A model generated the notes under the pieces. The model ran no database searches. It was not told the origin of the DNA and saw only the letters and a list, made by a program, of their open reading frames with translations. Made by a program: the position numbers and the translations under genes. Positions 47,795-57,635 of a DNA stretch of 64,000 nucleotides are shown here, one piece after another. The DNA is from Gautieria morchelliformis (Eukaryota; Basidiomycota; Agaricomycetes; Gomphales; Gomphaceae), in the NCBI GenBank assembly GCA_015179125.1, contig WHVA01000325.1, positions 62,001 through 126,000 on the forward strand, read 5' to 3'. Position 1 is the first letter of the stretch, and each line of letters begins with the position of its first letter.

Positions 47795-47817
47795 AAAAAA
47801 AAAAAAAAAAAAAAAAA
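47795..47817 (+). repeat. A23 homopolymer between the converging outer genes
   Basis: Twenty-three consecutive A on the plus strand, between the integrase stop (47663) and the alpha-kinase stop (47865-47867). The nested element has a comparable A33 tract in the equivalent place between its two genes. Confidence 0.9.
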
Positions 47818-49684
47818 GTCTAATTCAAATATCTTGTTGCTCTATACCGGTAGCACACATTTATCTAAGTATTTTCAATAGTGGGAGGCTGGAGAAACCC
47901 CTCTCGCTGTAACTGTTCTCGGTCTCCAGGGTACTCATCAACTGCCAAACCGTGCTCCTGTGCTATCTGATCTTCATATGCGTGATCATCTACGTTCCGC
48001 TGCAGAATTGTACGTAACTCTGGAAGGCTGATTAATTTCATTGCCTTGCAAACCGTCGTACAGATATGCGATCCTAAGAAAGCATATATGCCTTTCGGGC
48101 CATGATCGCCTGCACAGGATGTTCTACAATATGAAGTTAGATATATATCACAGTAGATTGAAGTGACTCACTGGGTATATGAGTGAGACATCGGATCAAA
48201 TAGCATAAGTATTCCATCACCATCATGCTCTGTGATAGTACCTAGATCAGCCACAATTCGGTCAGTGACATACTAGTTTGAAGACAGACACTTCATACCT
48301 TGCAGATCCACAAACAAAAACTTTCCCGCTGTATTCTGAAGGACCCAATGCGCAAAAGCCATGATGCCTGCTTCCCGTTTGCCAATTGCTTCTCGGTTTG
48401 TAAGCGTACCAGTGAATTTTGTAGTAGCAGTAGAAGATCGCATTGGTTCAACGAGGTATGTCTGGTCAACTGTAGGATCGGTTTCATTTTCATAGCGAAT
48501 AATAAAGGCATCTGTGACAGTGAATACTATGCAAATGGCAGATGAAGGACAATGGCAAATAATTAGTTGTCAACATACCTTCAACTTCAGCACCGCTAGA
48601 ACGAATCTCTTCGAAAAAATCCTGAACAAATGAGGCAAGGAGCATGCATGCTACGCATGCCAACTCAAATAATAAAGCATTATAAGGTGGAGAAGTGAGA
48701 CCATGTTTGATGAATTTCTTTGCTGCGAAGATTTCATCGTTAATAGAAAGCTGTGATTAACATTAGTGTCCGTGATATAATGATAGACAGGGAGGATTTA
48801 AATGCAAACCGTAAACAATTCTTTTGACCTTCCCCTGTCTGCAGCCGCAAGAACCACTTCCTTTGAGCTTATTTTACCTTGGATTATTTCAACATGTTCG
48901 GTAATCTTCGGAAATTTGGTACGTTTATAAACTACACATGTTGTTTTTGTAAACCTGATGTCAATGTCTGCCATTGGTGGTGTGGAGAGGATACTAAGTT
49001 CAGATTCAAGAAACTCGCTCTGCAGAACTATGCGATGCTCAGTTAACATAGTTGTTAAGTAGTAAATAGGACATTACCCCGAGGTTTTTTAGAGGGCCGT
49101 TCACTGGTCATCCTTTTTCCACCGCGGGCTCCACCTGCTTGTGACTTGCTGGACCGTAAAGGCAGAGACAGAAAACCATCGGAATCCTCATTGTCAACAC
49201 TAGTCCGTGTCAAATACTATGCTAGTGTGTTAGTACACAATCAGAGCCGCAAACAAAGGCTTACTTTGTTTTCGTTCACGAAGACTTCAAGACACATGAA
49301 AGTGCCTTTAGTAAGCCGAGTAGCTTCTTTCGTAGTAGTTAAGAAGTAAGCACGATCGGCACCCTTTGCATAGGTGTCATAGAATTTCTGGATGGAGAGG
49401 AAGAGATGACTTTGTTCTTTGAATAACTTTTTGCCACGAAACTGGAGCTCGCAATCATCGCTGTAGAACCGTTATTTAACTATGTGAGTGTTAGGGGAGA
49501 CACGCACACATGAAGGTCAAACATGTGGCTGAGACGGCCTGTCCACTGGGGACTGATTTGTGCCACAGCAGCTCGGAGAACCTCTGTAAACAATTACAAA
49601 TGAGTTAAATTGTAATAAAGTTTTATGTACCTTGCATGGTCTGACTTCCTGTAAATGTTAGAGATGCGCTCCCAAGCTCTGGAC

Positions 49685-49726
49685 TACGGTGCCCGAGCAG
49701 TACCAGGTCTGTTTCAAATGGCGAAA
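49685..49726 (+). repeat. Left TIR of the nested element (42 bp, perfect)
   Basis: Identical to the reverse complement of 54471-54512 over 42 bp. Identity stops at the next base on both sides. CTGGAC immediately precedes it. Confidence 0.95.
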
Positions 49727-50105
49727 TAGAAATCAGCTGACGGAAATTGAACACAGCTTACATATCATTGTCTCGGAAGCTTAGTTGTAAGTCCGATGTC
49801 GTCTTCGCCAGCAGTCCTTCATGAAGTCTTCGTGTAATCCTTTAGTTGGTCAGTGCACTCCTGTTGCCTGAATGTTACCTAGAATCTCTTGGACTGACTC
49901 AGTACCCCTGGGAAGTTACAAACGAAGGAAGTAACATTTTTACACCGATTACGCAGCATATCCGGTGTTTCAGTGCGCCTCGCCCTCGCGGGGTTGGAAT
50001 GAATGAAAAAAATTTACAGCGAACGCCAACCAGCTAAACCGGGCTAATTACGTTAACTTTCTATCTCGACGTGTCCTCGGTGCTTATCTTCGACTACTGA
50101 ACAGA

Positions 50106-52595
50106 ATGCAATGCCATTTGTGTGGCTGCATCTTCGTCTTCTGTGATCACCCTGCAACATGTGGTAAGTGCATGAAGATTGAAGCCGCAACGCTTCCAGA
50201 GGAGAAGAACGCTATCCAGGTTAGCACCACCTCGTTAATCATATTTAGACCTGAGTATTTCTACTATGGCAGGAAACTCAACAATGCGAAGGATGCGGAG
50301 CAGTGTATCCTCGTATGCAAGGTGTCCTGTGCGGCTCTTGCAAAGTAAAAAGTAATAATCCATTTATATACCGAGTTATTCTACTGAACAATCTACAAGC
50401 TGGTGACGATGCCGGACAGGTAGGAACCCGTCCGGTCGTCAGCAGCATTATCAAGAGTGTGGCGACTCACCAGTCCGAGGCTTCGCTGCATCGACTCAAC
50501 CGACAGCCAGCTAAACAAACCTTGAATCGGGGTTTGTTGAATGCCTCACAGGCACGTGTGCGCAACCAGGCCCTCAAAGAACTTAGTCGCACCGAAACAA
50601 ATGTTTTGACAGGGACATTATGGATTTATCCTGCAAATGGGAATAAAGCTCGCGCCGTAACTATATCCTAGCCTCGTTGTCAACAGGTATTGATTCAGCA
50701 GACTCGCAGATTCAACACCCAACAGTTAGATATACGGTTACATCGGCTGTCCCTGTAGAGACCGCATTTAGAGCATTTGTAGAGTTACTTCAATCTGCTT
50801 ACATGACGCTGCCGGTCGACCCAGATGAAAAGGAAGAACATGACCGAATGACTGCAAGGATCACTTTGTTAGTAATGTTTATTTCTTCTACCCTTCCGCT
50901 CGTTCTACCCTTCTGCTCGCAATGACACAGTCAAGTACTAATGAAGTGTGCACAGGGAATATGTGACATTCGCTGTCCAGAAGGATAACAGCAGCTCATA
51001 TCAGCTCAACATCCCCAGCGGCTCTATCGGGACTCTTCACAATCGGCTCAGTCAGAGCGATGGGATCTCGAAAAAAGATGCAGCTGGAAAGTCAATCACA
51101 CTCTGGGTTTATGTGTGGGAGATTCTTCATAACGCAAAGCGGTCAAGAGAGGTACCTTAAAACCTTCACTTTCTATTCAGATGATTAAATTTCTTTTACT
51201 CTAGAGTGACGATGACTCTGGTGGATCTAACAAGGAGGATGCTTCGCCACCATCAAAACGTTCAGTTGTTGAAAATAGTTACAGGCATATTATGAATATT
51301 TCCACCCGTAGTACTAGTTTAACCTCTCAACGCTCAGTTACAGCTAGCTTGCAGCGATCTATTGCGAGCCATGTCTTAACACCACTAAAGTACACTAGCA
51401 TGTATCGGCCATCCATTGCAGGCCCGTCACTTTTACCCTCAACACCTGCAGTGCGATATGATGCCTACCCATTTGAGCGCATCAATTGGACTATTGATAA
51501 GTGGGGCACAATTTCACTTATTGAAGGGTCACCAAAGGAAACTATACTCGTTGCGAAGGATTGGCCAGAACATAAATATCAGAGTAAACCACGGGGTGGG
51601 TATTTGGGAAGGGGTGTCGAGAAGTATGCATTCAAGGTATGCTATTCTATCGTAATGATATGTCCGACGTCCATTGATTTACTGCCAGGGACAAGTTGGC
51701 GGTGCAGATGTTGCAGTATTTCAAATCAACCCAATTGCCTCGCTATTTATAATCCAAGAGGACGAGAATAATAACATGCTTCGGCAGGGATTGAAAGCCC
51801 TTGTCCTGGCTGACTATTTTATGAAAAGCTTTTATCAGCATGCCAAGCAGCTTAATTTTGATGGCCTTCCCAGTAAGTATAGAAGTATCAAACTGCGGCA
51901 AATATAGTTCACTAATGATTCCTATCAGGAATGCGAGTCAATGCTAGTGGTGCCTTCCTTGGCGTAATAAATGCAGAAAAGATTCTTCCTCATCCAGTCA
52001 CAGGGCCAGATAATCGCACACTCACACACACACTATTCCTCTCGACACCTCTTCTTTTAGGTGACTTTCGCAAATACTCAGGTTCATTACAGACAGGTTA
52101 AAGTGGTGAAACTGGGTTCGGAGCAGCAGTGGATACATTCGCACACCACGTAGTTGTTGATAGCTTGAATTCGGTCTTCCTATGCGACCTTCAAGGTAAG
52201 TATAGCACACGAAGGCCTTTTATAAGACTAAATCATGGTCTAACTAGGGTTCATAACCAACAATGAATTCATTCTCTTTGATCCTCAAGCCCGCATGTTA
52301 GTGTTCACCATTTATGTTGATTACTATGTCACGCTGAACATTTGTCTACAGAACCGCAGACACAACTACGAAGACCACATTATACGATCTATCACCTGCC
52401 GATGCAATCCAAAAGTTTCTCAGAGAGCATGTGTGTAATGCCTTCTGTAAGGGTCTACAGCTGCCGTCTACCAACCCGACACAATACGCACCTAAAAGTA
52501 TATTACCCGATAAACTGTGTAATGGCCCATTGAGACATGGTATGTTACAATTTTATCAGCGGTGTATATTGCACTCACATCCAGCTGGGCCTTAG
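50106..52595 (+). pseudogene. Nested-element alpha-kinase with N-terminal zinc ribbons; in-frame TAA in the kinase domain
   Basis: ATG 50106 opens MQCHLCGCIFVFCDHPATCG, continues CGKCMKIEAATLPEEKNAIQ and, over an intron at 50220-50271, ETQQCEGCGAVYPRMQGVLC with CGSCK. This Cys-pair layout matches the leader of the outer kinase. A middle region (SRTETNVLTGTLWIYPANG; VRYTVTSAVPVETAFRAFVE; REYVTFAVQKDNSSSYQL) and a Ser-rich linker precede the alpha-kinase core: YPFERINWTIDKWGTISLIE, GGYLGRGVEKYAFK, VAVFQINPIASLFI, GAAVDTFAHHVVVDSLN, VFLCDLQGFITNNEFILFDP and the C-terminal zinc element FLREHVCNAFCKGLQLP. A TAA at 52099-52101 falls between KYSGSLQTG and SGETGFG, so this copy is probably dead unless a tiny intron removes it. 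The stop falls at 52593-52595 with or without the last possible intron. The natural substrate is unknown. Confidence 0.8.
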
Positions 52596-52657
52596 GATGG
52601 GATTAGTGTACCTTTTACCGTTCAGTACTTCTCTCTAGCATTGTGGAAATTATTTAG

Positions 52658-52690
<33 letters not shown>
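52658..52690 (+). repeat. A33 homopolymer between the converging nested genes
   Basis: Thirty-three consecutive A on the plus strand, between the kinase stop (52595) and the integrase stop (52751). It parallels the A23 tract of the outer element, although its strand relative to the integrase is reversed. Confidence 0.9.
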
Positions 52691-52691
<1 letters not shown>

Positions 52692-52750
52692 CATTTATAA
52701 TTGTAGTCCGAAGGTGCCTGTTATGATTATCGCTGAACACAGCAGCACAA

Positions 52751-54361
52751 TCATGGATACATTATGTGGAGCATGGTTTGGAATACTAGCCATATGTTCT
52801 CTATCGTCAGCTGGGTATTCAAGGCGCTAAAGGTGTCCTGAGCATGGGCTGCGTACTCCAGATCTACAAAGCGAATGAGGTCGTCACCTCCGAGCTCATC
52901 CTTAAGCCTTCGAATGATAGCTACATCAACAGGCTGCAAGCAATTGAGACCGCCATACTCTTCAGGCATAGCAATGGCTACATTCGGTGCAACCCCTGAA
53001 GGATTTTTCTTGTGACGATCGGTACGCACAACATGGTTATTGAAGTTGTCCTTCAACACATCAAGTTCCTGTTTAATGAACATGGGCCAGAGCCATTGAA
53101 CCAGCTCACTGAACAAATAAGCACGCATTGGATAAAACTAGCAAACTACGCACTATTGGTGTGCGTTATTGCTATCATAGTTATACGACTCTGCACCCTT
53201 CCTCCATATCTCCTTGATATTATCACCCCATTGAAGGTGGACACGAAGCCACCCTCTTTCTATCGTTGTATTGTGGATACTCTTGAGGAATTGATGAGCC
53301 GAGAGCTCTGCCACCGGCAGGTCGGGCGAGAATGCCTCACTGGTAAATGTATTGATTAAGACAGATAACTATAATCTGTTTAGTGACATACCGAAGTGCA
53401 TTGGCAAAGCCGTACATCTTTGTAGTCTCCGAACCACAATCAGTGGTTGACTGAATCGGCATCCCTGTATATAGATGATTCTTGTCATTTATTCAACGAA
53501 TAACAAACATACCTCCGAGTTCCTCAACGAGACTAAGATAGAGGTACGCAATAGCCTCCCCAAGGCGATTATTTGGTACGACCCACAACCCTAGCCACTT
53601 ACCTGACCATACATCACGTAACGCCCAGATGGGAAAGCCGATTGCAGTTAGCTTGTCATGACCATCACCGCTCCATTCATAGTGAGGACCTAGGACAACG
53701 AGTGGGACCCGATGCACCTTCTTTGCTGTAGGATCTCGGTCTGAGAACCCTTCGGGATCTTGCAGGTGCATTTCCATTTCTACATAGTCTCTGGTCAAAG
53801 ATTGAGATGGTCGTCTAATATAAAGCATAAACAGAACTGACCGTGTTAAGTGAATGCCAGTTTGCCTGGAAATGTCCTCTTTGATGAGGCGTGGGCCGTG
53901 CCGTCTCGTCGGATCCTTCGCCATTTGGTCCATAACAAGCTGTCGCTTGACAACCTCTGGTATCTCATGGGTAGTAAGTTTACTTCCTTTGAGTCCCATC
54001 TTGGAACGACATCTCGCCACCGAGGTTGGACTAAAGCACGTGCATGTGCGCAGAGTCACTTCAGTAAAGTACAAGTGAATAGCGGACAAACAAACCTGAT
54101 GGTAATGTCATGTTCCACCTTGAGCAATTTGCTCAGAGTTATGCGGTTAGTTATACCACGCCGATGGTATTCTGTGAGGAAGGCTTGAAGGTGAGGGTCG
54201 TTGGCCGACGCTAGGCTCGTAGCAAATGTTATCGTGACCTACAGTTCTAAGTGGAGAAACTTACGGCAGCTTTTGTGCTGGTTTTTACCAGTGGGGTTGC
54301 GATTGTGCAAGCCTGAACTACTGTCGAGGACAGGCTCCTGGCGGTCATCCTCGTCGTACAT
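52751..54361 (-). CDS. Nested-element rve-type (DDE) integrase/transposase, apparently intact
   Basis: ATG at 54361 (MYDEDDRQEPVLDSSSGLHN, then NPTGKNQHKSC), chosen because it leads straight into the family's N-terminal motif. After a short intron comes NDPHLQAFLTEYHRRGITNR and ITLSKLLKVEHDITI (helix-turn-helix-like), then GLKGSKLTTHEIPEVVKRQL and RRHGPRLIKEDISRQTGIHL. The catalytic core has YEWSGDGHDKLTAIGFPIWA (first Asp), MPIQSTTDCGSETTKMYG (second Asp) and SIHNTTIERGWLRV (Glu). The C-terminal part has HQYELVQWLWPMFIKQELDV across an intron at about 53,143-53,100, then GVAPNVAIAMPEEYGGLNCL and ENIWLVFQTMLHIMYP. Every exon is open and each splice is GT..AG, so this is the best candidate for a working transposase here. 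Length about 430-450 aa. Confidence 0.83.
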
Positions 54362-54470
54362 CGCGTCAACAAGCACGTGATAAGGAGTACGTACAGATAT
54401 ACAGATCGAAGCCTGCCAATTGCATCCATATTGTATGACTAAAGTTACTAGTTTGCCTCTGGCGTTTACG

Positions 54471-54512
54471 TTTCGCCATTTGAAACAGACCTGGTACTGC
54501 TCGGGCACCGTA
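54471..54512 (-). repeat. Right TIR of the nested element (42 bp, perfect)
   Basis: Partner of 49685-49726. It ends CCGTA and is followed directly by CTGGAC, the second copy of the target site. Confidence 0.95.
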
Positions 54513-55189
54513 CTGGACTAAGCTTCCCTCCGATACGGATCTCGTAGATGATGGTCCACCTGGCCTTTCCAAGGCCGCTCCTAATATCGTCCAACTCTTT
54601 CTCGTTAGTAGTAGCACCAGGTTGATTTTTCTTGGGTGATAAGCTAGCGTTAAAACTGTCCTTGCGAACGCGCTTTGCCATCTGTACTGCCCGATCATCG
54701 GAAAGGGCCATTTTGTCAACGTCGACCAACCCTTCGATCTCAAGAGCTAAATAACATGTTGCGCTGAACTATGTGCAATGAACAAAGAATTAATGGCTTA
54801 CTTTTGGCCTTACAAGTACCGCAGGGGCTTGTAACATGCGTTCCATAGATGCCGCAGTCCTTACACTGTGTCAAATTCTATTCTAGCTAGTAAGCAGACG
54901 TGTGGTGAACTGTGAACCACAAACCATAATACGCTCCTTGTCCATGTCAGACATCGGTGCTTGAAGCACGACACATTTCTTGCACAGGAGATTTTTTTTC
55001 AAGCTTCTCCGGAATGTCGTCTGACAGCCATCGTGCTCGTTATCGTGCCCGCCACATGGAGTGACGTTGTCAGTGTGGAGGCCATGGTCTGGCATGGGAG
55101 ATACTAGTAAGACAAGGGAAATATACCATGCTTTATACTCAGTGCCAACGACCATGACGCATACTCTGCGCGGTCCGTGCACTAGATGA

Positions 55190-55287
55190 AACGCGGTAAG
55201 AGTTTGTTGATGCTTCTTTGGTGCCATGGCGTCTAGTTTTAGCTTGTGGAAATCGAAAATTGAAGTGTGGACTTCCGGCCAGCCGTA
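55190..55287 (-). repeat. Right TIR of the outer element, including the alpha-kinase start
   Basis: Partner of 45923-46020. Its ATG lies at 55227-55225, exactly the same distance (60 bp) from the element end as the left one. It is followed by the direct repeat CTCCGGGC at 55288-55295. Confidence 0.95.
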
Positions 55288-55295
55288 CTCCGGGC

Positions 55296-55674
55296 AATAT
55301 ACTAATCCATTTCGAGTATTGTTTCAAAATTTTACTTGTCTCAGCAAGGTTACATTCTGGGAAAAACCTGGGGCAATGTCGATATCTGCATCGGGACGAC
55401 GGTCCTCGACATAAAAAGAAAAATTAGATTTTTTTCTTCTGGGAACTATACATGCAGAACGGCATCCACTTCTGGTGAAATCTGTTGATAATCACGATAA
55501 AAACATGTCCGACATCGTCCTAGTTACAGGATTCCGGTACATAAGGTGTGTCAATTCCGATGCTCGATTTCGGATAGGCAACTGACGCCGGTTGTATTTG
55601 GACCGTACAGCCGGCTGTAAATACATGTACGACCTGCTGTAACATACACGCGCGCTTAGACCAAGCGCGCATTT
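55296..55674. other. Spacer between the composite transposon and the minisatellite
   Basis: No gene supported. It contains a perfect hairpin at 55650-55670: an 8-bp stem GCGCGCTT/AAGCGCGC with a 5-base loop, just before the satellite starts. The hairpin could be cruciform-prone, but nothing shows a function. Confidence 0.5.
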
Positions 55675-56950
55675 GCCTACGGTGCACATGCCCCGTCTCC
55701 CAACTCCAAGCACACTACCGTGCACACGCACCGTCCCAGCAGCCTCCATGTACGGTGCACACGCGCCGTACCCGGTGTCCACGTACGGTGCACACGCACT
55801 GAAACCACCTCACAGTACGGTGCACACGCGCCGTCCCCGGCCTCCACGTACGGTGCATGCGCACTGAAACCACCTCGCAGGACGGTGCACGCGCACTAAA
55901 GCCACCTCGCAGTACGGTGCACACGCACCGTCCTGGGCAGCCTCCACGTACGGTGCACGCGCACTGAAACCACCTCGCAGGACGGTCCACGCGCACTAAA
56001 GCCACCTCGCAGTACGGTGCACACGCACTGAAGCCGCCTCGCAGTACGGTGCACACGCGCCATACCCGGTGTCCACGTACGGTGCACACGCACTGAAACC
56101 ACCTCGCAGTACGGTGCACATGCGCCGTCCCCGACCTCCACGTACGGTGCACGCGCACTGAAACCACCTCGCAGTACGGTGCACACGCACTAAAGCCACC
56201 TCGCAGTACGGTGCACACGCACCGTCCCGGGCAGCCTCCACGTACGGTGCACACGCGCCGTACCCGGTGTCCACGTACGGTGCACACGCACTAAAGCCAC
56301 CTCGCAGTACGGTGCACACGCACTGAAGCCGCCTCGCAGTACGGTGCACACGCGCCGTCCCCGGCCTCCACGTATGGTGCACACGCACTGAAACCACGCA
56401 GGACGGTGCACGCGCACTAAAGCCACCTCACAGTACGGTGCACACGCACCATCCCGGGCAGCCTCCACGTACGGTGCACACGCACCATCCCCGGCCTCCA
56501 CATACGGTGCACACGCACTAAAGCCACCTTGCAGTACGGTGCACACGCACTGAAGCCGCCTCGCAGTACGGTGCACACGCGCCGTACCCGGTGTCCACAT
56601 ACGGTGCACACGCACTGAAACCACCTCGCAGTACGGTGCACACGCGCCGTCCCCGACCTCCACGTACGGTGCACGCGCACTGAAACCACCTCGCAGTACG
56701 GTGCACACGCACTAAAGCCACCTCGCAGTACGGTGCACACGCACCGTCCCGGGCAGCCTCCACGTACGGTGCACACGCACTGAAGCCGCCTCGCAGTACG
56801 GTGCACACGCGCCGTACCCGGAGTCCACGTACGGTGCACACGCACTGAAGCCACCTCGCAGTACCATGCACACGTGCCGTACCCGGTGTCCACATACGGT
56901 GCACCCGCACTGAAGCCGCCTCGCAGTAGTCCACCCCCTCCAGTGCACAT
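55675..56950. repeat. GC-rich minisatellite with TACGGTGCAC core and higher-order structure
   Basis: About 1.28 kb in which the core TACGGTGCACACGC (or GCACGCGC) recurs roughly every 27-37 bases, more than 35 times. Spacers between cores come in a few types: ACTGAAACCACCTCGCAG, ACTAAAGCCACCTCGCAG, ACTGAAGCCGCCTCGCAG, CGTACCCGGTGTCCACG, CGTCCCCGGCCTCCACG and CGTCCCGGGCAGCCTCCACG. The order of spacer types is itself repeated: about 56,051-56,250 matches about 56,573-56,770, an offset of about 522 bp. All minus frames remain open because the units lack stops, which explains long reading frames (MCTVLRGGFSACAPY and similar) that I do not regard as genes. Confidence 0.93.
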
Positions 56951-57635
56951 GCACCGTATCTAGAACCAAAGTGGCGTCCCCAGGGGTTCCTCCTCATCTG
57001 AGAGAGCGCGGAAAGGGCGGCGCTTGGGCAGACCAGTTCGGACCAGCCACGGATCCCGCCCCCTCCTGCTGCGCGAGGCGGAAGGGGGCAGCTAACGGAC
57101 GTGAGGTCATTACCGAGGGGATGCCTCCTAAGGCGGGCATGCTCGTGCTCATTGGATTGATGCGCCGTGGGGGTACATCCTTGTGGTCTGGCCCCTGAGG
57201 GATTTGACATATCCATCAAGAATCACGAATTAGTGAGTCCCCTTGGGTCTTACGGTCCTTGAATAAACTTGTCATACCGTTGACCGTACCAAAGACGGAG
57301 TGGAAGGCAAACATGCGACGCGTGTCGCTGAGTGATCACGTGACACGGTGGGGACACCCGCATTGACTTGTGCATGTCCGACGGGGCCGCCCCAGTTGTT
57401 CAGCCACGGGCCTTGTCCGCACGCACGTCAGGGCCTTGATGACACTGGTCCACAAAGACCAGATGCCAACCCAAGTAATAGGTTTGTATCCCTCGCGACC
57501 AGGATCATATCGCGAGGGATATCTGGTCCCAGCAGATGGGCGGCATATGCTATTGTGGGAGATGTATGTATGTCTCTTCAGTTGAATAATAAGTTGTTAC
57601 ATGACACGCTGACTACTTGATCTATGTAGGTCTCT
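56951..57635. other. Intergenic stretch right of the minisatellite
   Basis: No gene supported. Short open frames occur, without motifs. An inverted pair around 57,489-57,519 (CCTCGCGA...TCGCGAGG) can form a short hairpin. Confidence 0.4.

Larger units (their letters stand above)
49685..54512. mobile_element. Nested integrase + alpha-kinase transposon (4.8 kb)
   Basis: Bounded by perfect 42-bp TIRs (49685-49726 and 54471-54512) starting TACGGTGCCCGAGCAG, and flanked by the 6-bp direct repeat CTGGAC (49679-49684 and 54513-54518), which is host sequence from the outer alpha-kinase exon. Inside are an alpha-kinase gene reading rightward from the left end and an integrase gene reading leftward from the right end, converging around an A33 tract. 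The layout repeats that of the outer element, but the integrases are only distantly similar, so this is a diverged relative rather than a recent copy. It shares the TACGG terminus. Confidence 0.9.
47865..55227 (-). pseudogene. Outer-element alpha-kinase with N-terminal zinc ribbons, split by the nested transposon
   Basis: Atypical alpha-kinase (MHCK/eEF2K fold), read on the minus strand in two blocks: 55227-54513 and 49684-47865. The N-terminal block starts in the right TIR (MAPKKHQQTLTAFHLVHGPR). It has Cys pairs typical of these kinases' leader region, CKKCVVLQAPMSDMDKERIM then, across an intron, CKDCGIYGTHVTSPCGTCK, and runs to WTIIYEIRIGGKLSP at 54,518. The second block resumes ELGSASLTFTGSQTMQ, then SPQWTGRLSHMFDLHV, ending in the kinase core: YLVEPMRSSTATTKFTGTL, MAFAHWVLQNTAGKFLFVDL, ILMLFDPMSHTYT and the zinc-binding end AFLGSHICTTVCKAMKL. 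The stop is at 47865-47867. Excision of 49685-54512 plus one CTGGAC rejoins the frame. Apart from the insertion I saw no clear disabling change. Confidence 0.82.
45923..55287. mobile_element. Outer integrase + alpha-kinase transposon (9.4 kb, containing a nested relative)
   Basis: Bounded by 98-bp TIRs (45923-46020 and 55190-55287, four mismatches) that begin TACGGCTGGCCGGAAGTCC, and flanked by the 8-bp direct repeat CTCCGGGC (45915-45922 and 55288-55295). Without the nested unit (49685-54512 plus one 6-bp target copy) it is about 4.5 kb. It carries a DDE integrase gene reading in from the left TIR and an alpha-kinase gene reading in from the right TIR, so the genes converge at about 47.7-47.9 kb. 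Both reading frames start 60 bp into the TIR and share MAPKKHQQ-LTAF. The integrase has a nonsense codon and the kinase is interrupted, so this copy is inactive. I know of no named family that combines these genes. Confidence 0.88.

Noticed and set aside
53012-53359. Plus-strand 115-codon frame opposite the nested integrase
   Set aside because: It is antisense to conserved integrase exons with catalytic motifs and shows no protein family features.
55715-57219. Long minus-strand frames through the minisatellite (up to 233 codons, Cys/Val/His-rich)
   Set aside because: Openness follows from repeat units without stop codons. All phases look alike, and there is no unique folded sequence or start context.
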